From Rhabditophanes sp. KR3021 (taxonomy: Eukaryota; Nematoda; Chromadorea; Rhabditida; Alloionematidae), in contig CAUJLY010000001.1 of NCBI GenBank assembly GCA_963281155.1, positions 9,052,001 to 9,116,000 of the forward strand: a DNA stretch of 64,000 nt, read 5' to 3'. The position numbers were made by a program, and so were the translations under genes. Shown piece by piece: positions 33,660 to 44,874 of the stretch. How positions within the stretch are numbered: the stretch's first letter is position 1; every line of letters starts with the position of its first letter. The notes under the pieces were generated by a model. The model was not told the origin of the DNA and ran no database searches. It saw nothing but the letters and a program-made list of their open reading frames with translations.

Positions 33660-34829
33660 ATGAGTGAACCAGAAAGATTGCCTAAAAATCTCCAAAATGC
33701 ACGTTCTATCAAGGATTTGTTGACTCAAACCACCAGTCTACATTCTGGCCTTAAGCAACCCAATCCTCTGACAGAAGAAGTAAGTTTCCCCTCCCATCCT
33801 TTATTTTACCTGACAAATTTGTAGAACAAAAAGTTCATTTCGGAAGCACTAGGCAACGCCATGTCCAACAATGACCCGATGGTCCATGTCAAGAACTACG
33901 CGTACCAGTTGATGGATGCCGACATGCTTCACGAAGTGGCCACTATTATGGACTGTCTGTGTGATTACATCTGCCAGATCGACTGTGCCGTTGCTTTCTG
34001 CAAGTTCGGGGGTTTGAAGATTATCGAGAATAAATTTAAAGAGCTTGACTTCGATGAGTGTCACCTTCTTCTATATCAATTGATATCCTCTCTCAATTTG
34101 AACAACCCACAAGTCCAGAACATGGAGGAGAACATCGCTTTCTTGGAGAGAGGCATACAAATGCTGCTGGCACACAACACAGACACTCAACACGAGGTGA
34201 AGAGAAGGTGTGTGGTGGCGTTGTCGTCTATCATCACCAACAACTCCACCAACACTCGTTACTTTCTCGAGCATGGAGGGTGTGATGCGTTTGTGGCGAC
34301 GATGAAAGATGCCCTTTACAAGGACGAGAAGCCGTTGTTGGAGCGGGCCATGTGGGTCACTCACAAACTGATCGAAACCACCAAAGAGTACAATGAATTC
34401 ATTGGAGACAGTCGGATTCAAAGGCTGAGTGATAGTTTTAATGAAATCATCCTAATGAGGGAGCATCGCAGTGCTCCTGAAGGGTCCTCGAAGAAGATTA
34501 TGTATGATGGTGCGGAGAGATTCACGGATGATGAAAGGGATGAGATGACCGGTAATGCCAAGATCATACGAATCGATAAGAGTGAGGAGAGTGTGGTTGC
34601 TAGGTTGGAGGCGCTAAAGGCTATGGGGGAGGAAGGGAGTTCAGACAAGAAGGAGGAGTATATTTATAGGTCAAAAAAGAAGAATGGTGAGAATACAAGT
34701 TCAAGCCAAGGTGGATGTTGCAAGAAAGCAGGGGACGAAAGTGCGGATGAAACCATCTTTAAAGTCCCAACTACTCCCGCCAAAAAGGCTACCTCGCCAA
34801 CAAGTAAACCGAACCAAGATTCAAGTTAA
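33660..34829 (+). CDS. HSPBP1: HSPBP1/Fes1-type Hsp70 nucleotide exchange factor
   Basis: Exon 1 (33660-33779, 40 codons) and exon 2 (33825-34829) are joined in phase 0 across a 45-bp intron; 1125 nt, 374 residues. The N-terminal PKNLQNARSIKDLLTQTT matches the family's short leader. An armadillo-repeat core follows (NPQVQNMEENIAF, KRRCVVALSSIITNN, RYFLEHGGCDAF, KPLLERAMWVTHKL), the typical order for HSPBP1. The last 100 residues are a charged, Lys/Ser/Thr-rich tail longer than usual. HSPBP1 binds the Hsp70 ATPase lobe and speeds ADP release in the cytosol. The TATA box suits an inducible gene. It converges on the NRF-6-like gene; stop codons are 129 bp apart. Confidence 0.88.
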
Positions 34830-34958
34830 AGAATGAAATTTATTTAATTAATGTATCAAATCTTCGCATCATGTATCATTTCTATAAACAATCCGCTTAT
34901 TGGGTGGTACAAAAGGCGTAATGGCTTCATTTTTTGCGTTGATCATCATTCCTTCTAT

Positions 34959-37226
34959 CTAAAATGTTATAATATGTTTTTTTACTAGTAAAATATTTGT
35001 TACCTTTCCTATTCCGATTTCAAAAAGAGCTGCCCACACCAGTCCTATTAGGTAGGACATGACAATGACGGGAATGATAATATTGATAAATGAATGGTAA
35101 AGACTATAATAAATTATTATTTCACGGTAACTTCCAGCGATGTAAGACAAAATCATAAAGTGTACCAAGAAAGTGGAGTAGGTAACTTTGCCCAGTGGCG
35201 CCCATAACTTCATCGACATAAAATTGTTGATTATACCTCCGTATCCAAAGAATGAAGCCACCACGATCCAAGAAAGACAAATGGCCCAAACTATTTTTGA
35301 AAAAGCCGAGTACAAAGCTCTATTAAGTAGTGACATTTGATGTCCACTCACCCAACACTTCAAACAAACGATGTCCAAAAAGATAAAAGTAAAGGAAAGT
35401 ATCCACAACAGAACATTAACCACTCTCGGAATACTCAAACTTTTTTTCATCTGCAACACATAACCAACCACAATGCCAATGATGTAAACTTGACATCTAA
35501 TCCATGGGGCAGAGTACATATATTTCGAATAATCGTCGTATGATTTCATCCTGGGATCCATCCAACCTCCTGCATAACCGGCCGGTGGGAAGTAAAAGTA
35601 GTAGACAGACCAAATGTTAAGGCAAGTCGAAGCCACAACCATCGACAAACATGAAATCAAACCTGCCCTCTTTCCCAATGCAAACGGCACCACAAAAAGA
35701 GGTGACATCAGGAAGATTTGAAAGTCTACTGCCAAATACCAAGAAATGACATAACATTGATCTTCTGCCTGAATGAAGTTATTTAAATACAACAAATTCA
35801 ACCACCATTTTGTGATGCATGGGTCTCGTCTATTGAAAAGATGCATCAAGTACAAAGGTTGGTCGTTTGCAAAGAGGGGCTGGTAAACCCAGGTGTAAAA
35901 GATGATGATCATATAGTAGGGTGCTGATAGTCTGATGAAACGATGGATGTAAATTAATATCCAGGAACCAAAACTTAGTACCTTCAGTTGGTTGGCTTTC
36001 AATTGTTTAAAGTAGGTGAAGGCAAAGACTAGGCCGGACATGAAGAAGAAGGTGTCGACGGCAAAGAATCCATTTACAAAGAATTGACTGTCTATGTTTG
36101 ATAGATCACTTTGAACGTCTTTGGGATTTGCTGCTACAGACACGATGAAGGAAAATGTATGAGAAGCTATGACGTGACACATCGACAGAAAGCGGAGGAA
36201 GTACAGGGATTTGATGATAGTTGGCTTCTGGTAGGATTCTGTTTTGGAAGATGTCTTCCTTGACTTGGGTAACGTCAGAATATAGGACAGATTTGTAAAA
36301 AGAGACATAGCTTCGAATATTTTGATTGGCGTTGACTGCAAAATATAATTCTTTGTTATATATTGTCTAAAGTAAAACTGAAATATTGAAGCCAAGATTG
36401 ACCATGCGGCAAAAAATGCAAATATTGCAAGAATCAGATAACCCGTACTATCAAATTGACGTAAATCATCAAAAGTACCAATATCGCAAACAGGTGACAA
36501 TTCACTTATAAAGGAAAAGTTAACTAAAAATAAATGTTACCAACTTCAAGTTTGACTTACAACTATCTACTAGACGTTGCAGATCTGGTCGCTTCTGACA
36601 AGATTTAGGCAAACAAAGGTCCCAGGTGAATGTTTGTCCGTGGATACATTTTCCGGTAAAAGGTTTTTTGTTTGCAAAGGGTAAGTTGATTGAAATTCTG
36701 AATGAAATGAAAGTAAGGTTGTAAGTGATAGTATTTACCTCGTAAAAGCTCCTTCTAATGGCCGTCTTCGCCCCTCCACACAACCCCTGATCCGCTGACA
36801 TTCCTTGACTAAACCAATTGCATAAGTATTGCCACGTAAAATGCCGATTGGAATCTTGCCTGTGGAGTCAATCATGGGAATGATTGCGTCTTGCATGATG
36901 GAGGATGTCCTATTCGTCAAGATGAAGTTAACCAACTCATTGACAATCAAATTCATGTCTTCCAGACAATCCTCCCTAACATTAGTTAAATTGAAGTAAG
37001 TGTCAGAAAAAGATTCATGATCAGTGATGAGAGAAATTGAATCCAACAAAATCTTGGACAAGTCATGAAACTTGATGACAACGTCATTCATAAAATCTGA
37101 AACTGCATTCTAATTTTTATCTAAATAGTTTTTACTTGGCAGCAAATTTACCTTGTCATTGATAGTAACATTATACTCTCCGTAACAAAGCCCAACAACC
37201 GAAACAAAAAGCAGCCAACTTTTCAT
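34959..37226 (-). CDS. NRF-6-like acyltransferase 3 membrane protein
   Basis: Exons 37226-37152, 37109-36739, 36697-36561 and 36523-34959; introns 42, 41 and 37 bp; 2148 nt, 715 residues. A signal peptide (MKSWLLFVSVVGLCYG) opens an extracellular NRF domain with paired cysteines (RGCVEG, GKCIHGQTF, DLCLPKSCQKR) up to about residue 195. From about residue 265 an acyltransferase-3 domain with ten or more membrane helices follows, including the signature block RFLSMCHVIASHTF, then FAVDTFFFMSG and HRFIRLSAPYYM. NRF-6/NDG-4 proteins in C. elegans affect lipid and drug transport and fluoxetine response; a similar role is inferred. The HSP20 gene lies upstream on the same strand, 171 bp between its stop and this start. 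Confidence 0.93.
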
Positions 37227-37397
37227 TACCCAAAACTTATTAATAAATTAAGAATGGTCACCAAAAAGAACCAAACACGTCTTATCATTTTGAACACAAC
37301 ACATTTAACATACAAAACAAACTTTATAATCTATTGAAGGAAATTTATAAGACAATAGCCATATTTAAAGTAGTAAAATAAGTACGTTTTTATGGGG

Positions 37398-37913
37398 TTA
37401 TTTGGTTTGGATGGGGATGTTTCTGACTTTAGCATCTTCGGCCGTCATTTTAACTCCTTTGACGGTGAGGATTCCGTCTTTGGACAGTTCAGAGGTCACG
37501 TCTTCTTCGGTGAAGGTCTTGGGGAGGGCATATTTGCGGGTGAATGAACGGCAGATCTGTAGTTTTGATTAGGCAATCTTTTAATTAATACCACTTACCG
37601 TTCCGTATTTGTCAGTCTTTTCATCATGCTTCCCTTCAACAACAACATTCCCATCCACGATATTAACTTTCAAATCAGATGGTTCAAAGTGTGAGACATC
37701 GATATTAAAAGTAAAGGAATTGTCCGTAACAACTACCTCTTCTTGGCCCTCTGCAAACTTTTGACTTTCAGATAGGGGTTTGTCATTATAGTAAGGCCTG
37801 GCGAATGCTCTGTCGAATTCAGCATCATCAAAAAAGTTTCTTGAGTTGGTGAAGAATGGAGAAAATGGAGGCATAGAAGTTGGGAAAGTATGCAAAAGTG
37901 ATCTGCGAGACAT
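37398..37913 (-). CDS. Small heat-shock protein (HSP20 family)
   Basis: Exon 1 (37913-37599) and exon 2 (37556-37398) are joined in phase 0 across a 42-bp intron; 474 nt, 157 residues. The alpha-crystallin domain spans about residues 60-145: FTFNIDVSHFEPSDLKVN, VVVEGKHDEKTDKYG, FTRKYALPKTF, SKDGILTVKG. The C-terminus carries an IPI motif (RNIPIQTK), used for oligomer contacts. The Phe-rich N-terminus (FFTNSRNFFDD) is typical. It acts as an ATP-independent chaperone holdase. A TATA box and a heat-shock element lie upstream, so it is probably heat-inducible. The intron is unusual for strongly heat-induced genes but common in short-intron genomes. Confidence 0.95.
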
Positions 37914-37952
37914 GGTTAAATGAGGAGTATGAATGTTAACTACTTCCTTCCT

Positions 37953-37961
37953 CTATTTATA
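37953..37961 (-). promoter_or_regulatory. TATA box of HSP20 gene
   Basis: TATAAATAG on the minus strand, 40-48 bp upstream of the HSP20 ATG (37913). Confidence 0.65.
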
Positions 37962-37996
37962 CCACCAATTTATTAATATAGTCTAAACTTTGTATT

Positions 37997-38004
37997 GAAC
38001 TTTC
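37997..38004. promoter_or_regulatory. Putative heat-shock element
   Basis: GAACTTTC has the GAAnnTTC inverted-repeat core of an HSF site. It lies 36 bp upstream of the HSP20 TATA box. Further TTCC blocks follow at about 38015-38020 but not in perfect 5-bp register. Confidence 0.6.
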
Positions 38005-38638
38005 CGCCTCCGTCTTTCCGTTTTTTGTTAAGCTGAACAGTCAATAAATATGGAAGAAGAGATAAAAATGAATAATTTTATTTGTTGTCACCAGGTAGCA
38101 TTAAGTCAGGCAAAAGTTCCCCCAAATCACCTTCCAGCATATTAACATACCAAATTGCTTTTTCCAACACCATCCCACTACCATCATTTTTTGTAAATGA
38201 CTCATCTAACCCCAACTTTCACCCTACCAAATAATCTCCTTCCAAAAGCCTATTTATTGCTGTCAAAAAGACATACACAACCAAACAAATTTATTGATGA
38301 GGTAACTGTATATTTATTCACTTCAAGTCCTTCACCCTCTGATCCGCTTACGTTTAAAGCAAATAGGAATTATGGCATCCTTTGAATGAATCAACAAAAT
38401 CAGTCTCTTTCTTTTGAAAGTCATAAATTAAAGGAATGTGTGTGTGTTGGTTGTAAAAAAGGTAGGATATTTGTTTTGGTTGGTAATAACATTACTGAAT
38501 GATAGAGATTAAACAATGAAGATGATTAGGTTTTGTGGTGTTTTTATTAATTACAAAAGATGAAGTATGAAAGAAAGGTTAACCAGATACAAATATCATG
38601 TGTCAATTGTCTCAAATAATTGATATTGTCTCCAAAAA

Positions 38639-40313
38639 TTAAAGGTCATCTAAATCGATGTCGATGGACTCAAACATTTCAGCTTTTGTCATTTGAGTTA
38701 CCACAGGAGGTTTGGTGGCCTCGAGTGGAAGGACCTCCTTTTCCTCTTCCAACTTTTTGTTTGCTTCAGCTAGGGCCATTTGTTCTTTGGACCGCCCTGC
38801 CACCACACGCATCCGGTTGCTTTTCCTGGTGAAAGGGTCATCTTGACTAGGGATGTCTATGGGAGCATTATTGGAGAGGAAGATATCTTGCATGGTTTGC
38901 TTGTTGCGAAGGTTGATCTTATTCATGATGTCTTGGGTCTTGGTTACTTTTTTCTCTGCCGCCGATGCTTTTTCTTCAATCAACTCCAACTCACCATCAA
39001 TCTCGCCAATCCTTTTTTTGTTATTAGCCAAGGCAGCAGCAGCCTTTTCTCTCAACAAAAAGCCCTTTCTAGCGGCAAAATTCATCGGACCGGTACGGAA
39101 CTTGTTCTTTTGCTCGACAATGTAATTGGCATCTGATTCGGTATATTCGTGGTTTAGCATGTCGCAAATATCCTTTTCCTTCTCGGCAATTCTCTTGTTG
39201 GTCGGCATCGAAAGGCCAGCTTTTTGGAGATTACCCTTCCACACATCGAATTCGTCCTTCGTGAACATGGTGTTGGAAACATACTCCATTCTGTAAGGAC
39301 GCACTGTCTCTCCATATCTTATCTTCAGCATCAAATTTGTCCGGGCCTTTTCGAACTCATACACCTTGGTACCTTCTTTGACTTCCAGTATCTCTGCGAT
39401 CCTGTAAATTTGCTGTCCATCCTTGAAATGAGCACCAATCCTAACGAAGCATCCAACTATAAGTTCAGGGAAGAATTTGGCATGGCAATGAAGGGCCAGC
39501 TTATGTCTTGAAAGTCTAATCTTGACCAACTCCTCTATCGTCGTTATAGGGACCGCTTTAAGGACAGCCTCCTTGGGTGGGGAGTTGGCTTTTTTGGGAC
39601 GAGTAGTAGTTGGGGTGGGCGATCTGGAGGAGCCACTATTCGAGGACGACTCCGACCCATCTCCCTTCCCAAAGCACTCATTCACATCAAGGACGGGCTT
39701 TTGTTTCCTTTCCTCTGCCTCTTTCTTTGTCTTCCTCTTTTGTACGTAATGCTTCATGGCATCCCGCTTCTCCTTCTTGCCTTGAATGTCAGAGGGCATG
39801 TGGAAGTCCAGGTCCGGCGTCATGTCCCTGTCCAAAGAAAGTGCCTTGGCTGGCTTGGGGTGATCGTCGTCACTACTGTTGGCAGTGAAGTTCTCATCCA
39901 CCACACCACACTTCCCCTCCCCTCCCAACACCTTCTTCAATTCACGTTGATTTTCGTCAGCCACGTACTTGCTGTACAAAGCATTCTCACGCTCAGCTTC
40001 CGTCATATCCTTCAACCTTTTGCGTTCTTCCAGGTCCGTCACGACCACACTTCCTAGCTTGGAAGGACCATCCTCCTCCTCTGACTCATAACTGCGAGCT
40101 TTCTTAGGCTTGGGTCTTTTGGAGGGGGATATTTTGCGTTTGGTAGTAGTCTTAGTTACCTGGAGGGAGGGGGAAGAGGACGAAGAGGAGTCGGAGTCTG
40201 AAGACTAAATGCGGGAAGGGTTAATTGATCGTGTAGTAAGGCAGTGGACTTACCAATGGCTTCAGTTGAGGTTGGCCGTCCTCAGAGTCAGAGTCAGAAG
40301 ACACAGCATTCAT
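38639..40313 (-). CDS. RTF1: RTF1 (Paf1 complex, Plus3 domain)
   Basis: Exon 1 (40313-40254, MNAVSSDSDSEDGQPQLKPL) and exon 2 (40204-38639) are joined in phase 0 across a 49-bp intron; 1626 nt, 541 residues. The N-terminal third is Ser/Asp-rich and basic; TDLEERKRLKDMTEAERE matches RTF1. The Plus3 domain spans about residues 243-370 (TTIEELVKIRLSRHKLALHC, VGCFVRIGAH, YRIAEILEV, YEFEKARTNLMLKIRYG). A coiled coil (AAAALANNKKRIGEIDGELELIEEKA) follows. RTF1 binds phosphorylated Spt5 through Plus3 and promotes H2B ubiquitination during Pol II elongation. It is shorter than human RTF1 (about 710), mainly in the disordered N-terminus. Confidence 0.95.
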
Positions 40314-41395
40314 CGTCTAGAATGTAATATTAATGGAATAAAGATGCACATATAACTGGGAGACACTCAAACAATTTCACACCTAGCTTATCACACCCCA
40401 CTTAACTTAACATCCCCCTCTTAAATAGTGCCGTTGTGAAGAAAGGGTCGAAGGTGACTTCATCTAATAATTAGTTTAAAAAAGATACTACTAATGAGGG
40501 ATATCATTTGTTGGCAAGATAGGTTATATGAAAGAAAAAAAAGTTAATTAAGTTGGTTGGTGAAAGCTGCTTTTTTGAAGAGTGTGCTTTTTACCACTTG
40601 TTTGGGATTAAAGAGTGGTAGGAAGTTGGGGTAGGAATTTGGGTGGAGGGATGTGTATGAGTAAATAGGGAGGGCCACTTTGTTTGGGAATTAATAGGTG
40701 GTTGCGTAATATGTTGCTTGATTTATTCAAATTAAGGCAAATGGAAATAATATAGACTTGTTTAACGTATTTTGTTTCCTTTAAACGGCATCCGTTGAAT
40801 GAGAAGGTGTGTTTGGTTGTGTTTGAACTTTTTGAGGATAACAACAAAATGTATTTGATTTTAATATCAAAAGTTGGCAAGATTATGAAATTAATATCAT
40901 TCAAATTTGACTTGCAAATGATGTATTTATCTGGACACGCCATCACCAAGCCTAGCATTTATTTGTATTTACATGTTATCACCAAAAGTGGAAGCTTTTA
41001 CAGGAGTTGTGTGATTTTGTGTATAAAAGTGTATTAAATGTAAGAATTTGTAATTAAATATTTTATATAAATTTAACACATCCACTACTTTGATGGCTTG
41101 GAATGAGTTGTGGTTGGAGGGTTCGTTTGATGGCATGGTCTCTGGTTAGCATATCATCACAGATGTGTGTATATTTAGCAAGTATATTGCATATACTTCA
41201 ACATATCATCAACTACCCCCTAAGAATGAGCGTAACATGGATAACAGAGTAACGAGTATGCCTCTGACTGTCGTGGTATCAGGCAGCAGGAAAGTGAGGT
41301 CCAAACTTTTTTCTATTTTAAGGCATATCCAAAGGGAGGCCGCACTATATTTGCCTGGCATTGCTTCTTTCAGTGGGATATTTGAATTTATTTAG
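40314..41395. other. Intergenic, possible first exon of next gene
   Basis: About 1.1 kb upstream of RTF1. A plus-strand frame at 41238-41395 (MDNRVTSMPLTVVVSGSRK) could supply the start of the following gene, but I cannot join it in phase with confidence. Confidence 0.35.
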
Positions 41396-42151
41396 AAGAG
41401 TGTATTTTGTTTAAAGTTTTAAACAATTTGTCAAATTGGTGGTCAATCAAAGTAAGGCAAGGAGAAGCTGACATCTATTTGTATAGAGGGCGCGGAATGG
41501 CTAAATCTATCGAAGTTCATTTGTCGATTAGGTAAATTGAAACAAAATATTAATTAATTTAGCTTTTGAATTTAGAAATTGTGAGAATGAGGAAAGTGTG
41601 AGGTGTAAGTATGATGGTTCTCGATTCCGTCCAAATTGTCGAACTTTCAAGTTAAAAATTGATTCCAAATACAAGATTAAAATTGAAACATTTCCACCAA
41701 CTGAATTTCAGTATGTTTTGTTATAGTTGTGTCAAGATATTATTAGCGATAGTAGTTTGTTTATATGTATAGGACTTCATATAGTTTGTTATTAGCAAAG
41801 TTTGTTTATGTATGCATTGCAAATAATTTGTCCACTTTCAGTCATCTACATGTAGGAGGTTCAGACATGGCTCTCCACTCGAATGAACCAAACCGGATGG
41901 GAGATTACATGGCCGTATGGAATACGGCAGGCTTTGAGGTGACTCCAAATAACTCAAGATACGATCTCCACATCACCATCCAAGGACCTGATGGAAATAT
42001 GACGCATTTGATGCAAGCTAAGTTCTATAGTGTTAGCGATTCACATGCTACTACTGGCGACAAGATCGAAAAGATTCAGTGGAAATGTTCAGTTGATGAA
42101 AACAGAACTATCACTGTTAATGACGAAATTATTAAGTCTTTTTTGAGATAG
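41396..42151 (+). CDS. Unrecognised protein, start not resolved
   Basis: Three exons are well supported by splice sites and phase: 41396-41531 (after TTTAG), 41576-41710 and 41842-42151; introns 44 and 131 bp. The 5' end is incomplete: no start codon in the right phase was found in exon 1. The roughly 193 residues seen include KVRQGEADIYLYRGRGMAKS, a Cys-containing segment (NCENEESVRCKYDGSRF, then NCRTFKLKI), HLHVGGSDMALHSNEPN and YDLHITIQGPDGN. A last Cys lies near IQWKCSVDENRT. The alternating pattern suggests a beta-sandwich, perhaps secreted given the Cys and Asn-X-Thr sites. I do not recognise the family. Confidence 0.6.
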
Positions 42152-42480
42152 TGAATCAATCAAATGTATTGTAGTGGGACAAAATAAAATTGCTTCTATT
42201 TGTGGGTGTCATTTGGGTTGTGTTTCTTTTGTAATAACTTTGTACTTCGTTTATGTATCAATTAGACACATTTCACTCAAATAAATGTCTTGCAATTGGC
42301 ACAACAAAAGAGACATACTTGTGAGGAGTAGTATTATGCGTTGAATATAAAGTTATTCTAAATAGGCAAACTTTTACACCCCACCAAATAATTTAAACTA
42401 TGTAAAAGACTTTATTCAAAATATATATTCATTTAGATAGAAGGAAAGGGAAATTATTAAAGCATACAGATAGATACTAC
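42152..42480. other. Convergent 3' region
   Basis: About 330 bp between the stops of the unknown gene and the RING gene, containing 3' UTR-like sequence with several AATAAA-type hexamers. No gene. Confidence 0.5.
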
Positions 42481-43401
42481 TTATTGAGAAGAGGCTAAGC
42501 AAACATTGGATCTTTTTGTTGGGGGTTCGAAGTCATTTTGGGTATGGTTTCTAAATTTATTTTGGTTTTCGACCATCGATTCTGTATTCTGTAGTAAAGT
42601 ATTAACTTGGCCCGCCAGAAAAACCAAGTCAAAGTTTAATGTACTGGAGCGTTTATTAAAAGATGCTATAAAATCTTTTTTGGCTTCATTTTGTTGGTCT
42701 ACTTTTTGAATGAAGGTGGTTAGAGGGTCTTTTTTGCCTATCAATAAGGATTCATCTAAATAAATGACACTATTAATGGTATCTGCGCACTTGATGCCGT
42801 AATTAGCAATATCTATGTGCTGCTTGGCCAGCTTATCATGGAATTTTTTGAAAGCACCACTTATCAGTTGGCCTTCTGTTTTGAGATTGGATAGAGATTG
42901 CAGGAGATCTGCCTTTGTTTCGTTTGTAGCTAGTGGTTGTGGGTAGAAGTTATGATTTTTATGTACTCTCCAACCACAATCAGCGCAAATAGGCTTTTTG
43001 GACGTGGAAATAGGTTGGCAAGTGGCACAGTTGTAGGTTTCTGTTGCACTAATAAAATCCCTGCACTCACTACAATAATTAAAGTATCCCCGACACTCTT
43101 GTTTTTTCTTTATTCCTCCCGATTGCAAATATTTTTCTTTATACTTTTCCGATACATCTAAAAGATAAATGATTACTTTTTTTAAATATAACTTACCCTT
43201 AAGAGCAATATTAACGTTTAATAATTCGGCATCAAAAGATATATTTGTCTTGCAGGTATCACACCATACTAACTTTGTCGTACTGAGAGATTTGTAGTTG
43301 GGAAAGATGTCGTCGCGACAATAGCTATGCCCACAGGATAAAGTTACCGGATTAGTAAACAAATTGTAGCATTTTCTACATGTCAAAGAAGATAAATTCA
43401 T
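42481..43401 (-). CDS. RING-finger, B-box-like (TRIM-type) protein
   Basis: Exons 43401-43197 and 43157-42481; 882 nt, 293 residues. The 39-bp intron (GTAAGT...TTTTAG) is a multiple of three, so an unspliced reading is also open. The RING lies at residues about 5-60 (LTCRKCYNLFTNPVTLSCGH, YCRDDIF, WCDTC). A second zinc cluster (CSECRDF, YNCATCQ, ICADCGWRVHKNHNF, about 110-165) resembles a B-box. The remaining 130 residues are helical with a probable coiled coil. This is the RBCC layout of TRIM E3 ubiquitin ligases without a recognisable C-terminal domain. Start ATG 43401 (MNLSSLTC) was preferred because no earlier ATG is in frame. Confidence 0.8.
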   Translation of the reverse strand: MNLSSLTCRKCYNLFTNPVTLSCGHSYCRDDIFPNYKSLSTTKLVWCDTCKTNISFDAELLNVNIALKGKLYLKKVIIYLLDVSEKYKEKYLQSGGIKKKQECRGYFNYCSECRDFISATETYNCATCQPISTSKKPICADCGWRVHKNHNFYPQPLATNETKADLLQSLSNLKTEGQLISGAFKKFHDKLAKQHIDIANYGIKCADTINSVIYLDESLLIGKKDPLTTFIQKVDQQNEAKKDFIASFNKRSSTLNFDLVFLAGQVNTLLQNTESMVENQNKFRNHTQNDFEPPTKRSNVCLASSQ

Positions 43402-44063
43402 GGTTGGTGTGGTATGGAAACAGCTGATTAAAAGTTTAGTGTAGGGAAAAAGCGTGGAAAGAAGTGTATTTAGAGTGCAATTTATTACCAAGATAAATGA
43501 ACTTTAAAAACAAATTAGTTGCAATCACATTTTTAAACTAAAATAATCCTTTGGAAGTAATTTAGGGTCAAGCCTACCTACAGATGTAGTTATTTTTGGG
43601 GAATTTTTGTCAATGTTTCGTCATCCCCAACAACTGATTTGTTTAGATTAATTCCACCTGATTTAAAAGAATTGACTAATTACTTTGGTTATATTTTTAA
43701 AGATAGATAAAATCATTTTTTAATAACCATTCGGCGATTCAACATTGGTTACAGTATTTTTCATCTTTATTTTTAAATTAAGAAGTTGAGACAAGTTGGG
43801 CAATTGGAAAAATTGCTTTTCGTAACATATATCATTGAGTAAAGAATATTCAATTTTCTCAAAGTCAACTTCCATATAATCATTTGAAGGCAATCCTTTT
43901 TTTTGTTCTCAAAACCACATTCAATCCAGCCTTTTATTATACCAACAATAAATTCTTTTATAAAAGGCTTTTAAAATTGTCCCTTGAAGAGGAATCGAAT
44001 GTCTGTATATTTGAAAGAGTTCTAAAATTATTCGAAATTAATTGAGTAGCTAAATTATTATAC
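43402..44063. other. Intergenic, nothing assigned
   Basis: About 660 bp of AT-rich sequence upstream of the RING gene. No coding frame accepted. Confidence 0.5.
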
Positions 44064-44527
44064 TCATGAGTCATAGCTTAGCTCTTTTTCAAAGAAAACT
44101 CCAACAAAAATGATGACATCTTTATTGGCCATCCACTTATTGAATTTAGTCCAAATTGAGAAATCAAAAGTTGGCCTAGTAAAAGCGGCAAGTAGGTAAA
44201 ATGAGTTCAATTTTACTTGAAGTTTCAACAAAGTTGCAATCAATCGGAAATGTGTCTCCAAAATAGGACCTTCATAATATATTTTAAAATCATCTAACTT
44301 CCAAACGGCCATCACATGTCTGGCTAAAAAGACATACCCTAAGATGTTGAAAGAATAAACTTACTAATGTTGTGTTATTTGTGGATAAGTCATACAAAGA
44401 TTAGTATGTCCAGCTAAAAAAGTCCTGGGACCTTGTAAAGATCTTTTGTTGAAGATCAACTCCAAATCATTAAAGACAGTTGAATCAAACAAATAGGGAA
44501 ACTTTTCATATGTCATTCTATACCAGA
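44064..44527 (-). pseudogene. Leucine-rich/F-box-like gene fragment
   Basis: Two minus-strand open blocks: 44527-44371 (MTYEKFPYLFDSTVFNDLEL...TYPQITQH) and 44330-44064 (ARHVMAVWKLDDFKIYYEG...VIIFVGVFFEKELSYDS). Donor GTAAGT and acceptor TCTTAG bracket a 27-bp gap, but joining them makes a stop. The hydrophobic, Leu-rich pattern and the late VIIFV strand resemble the larger decayed gene at 46759-48000 (CVIIYV). I take it as a remnant of the same family. Confidence is low. Confidence 0.32.
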
Positions 44528-44874
44528 TTATTGATAGATCGTAACCAAAAAGTTAGCCTGATATATGTGGTTGCGTCATTTCAGCTGTTTACAGGCATTG
44601 CTTTCAGGATGTGGTGAGAACGAAATGGTCGCCCAAATTAACCTGGATTTATACGATAATATTTTTATTTATGTTAATTTCGAGTTCAAAGAAACTTAAA
44701 TGCATATTTAAAGAAGAATGAATGTAAGGTAGCCTCAGTTAGGCACCAAAATTACCATTTCTACAAACAAAGAAGATGTTTATATGTTTATTAATAACTT
44801 ATAAAATGGAGACGACTTTTTAATTTTGCTCAATCATACATATTTTCAAGTTAATAGCTTGGAAAAAGTAATAT
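44528..44874. other. Intergenic, nothing assigned
   Basis: About 350 bp downstream of the IgGFc-binding-like gene, probably its 3' UTR. Confidence 0.45.

Larger units (their letters stand above)
37914..38638. other. HSP20 promoter and RTF1 3' region
   Basis: The left part carries the HSP20 core promoter (see separate entries); the right part is probably RTF1 3' UTR. A 62-codon plus-strand frame at 38197-38385 is not supported. Confidence 0.5.
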
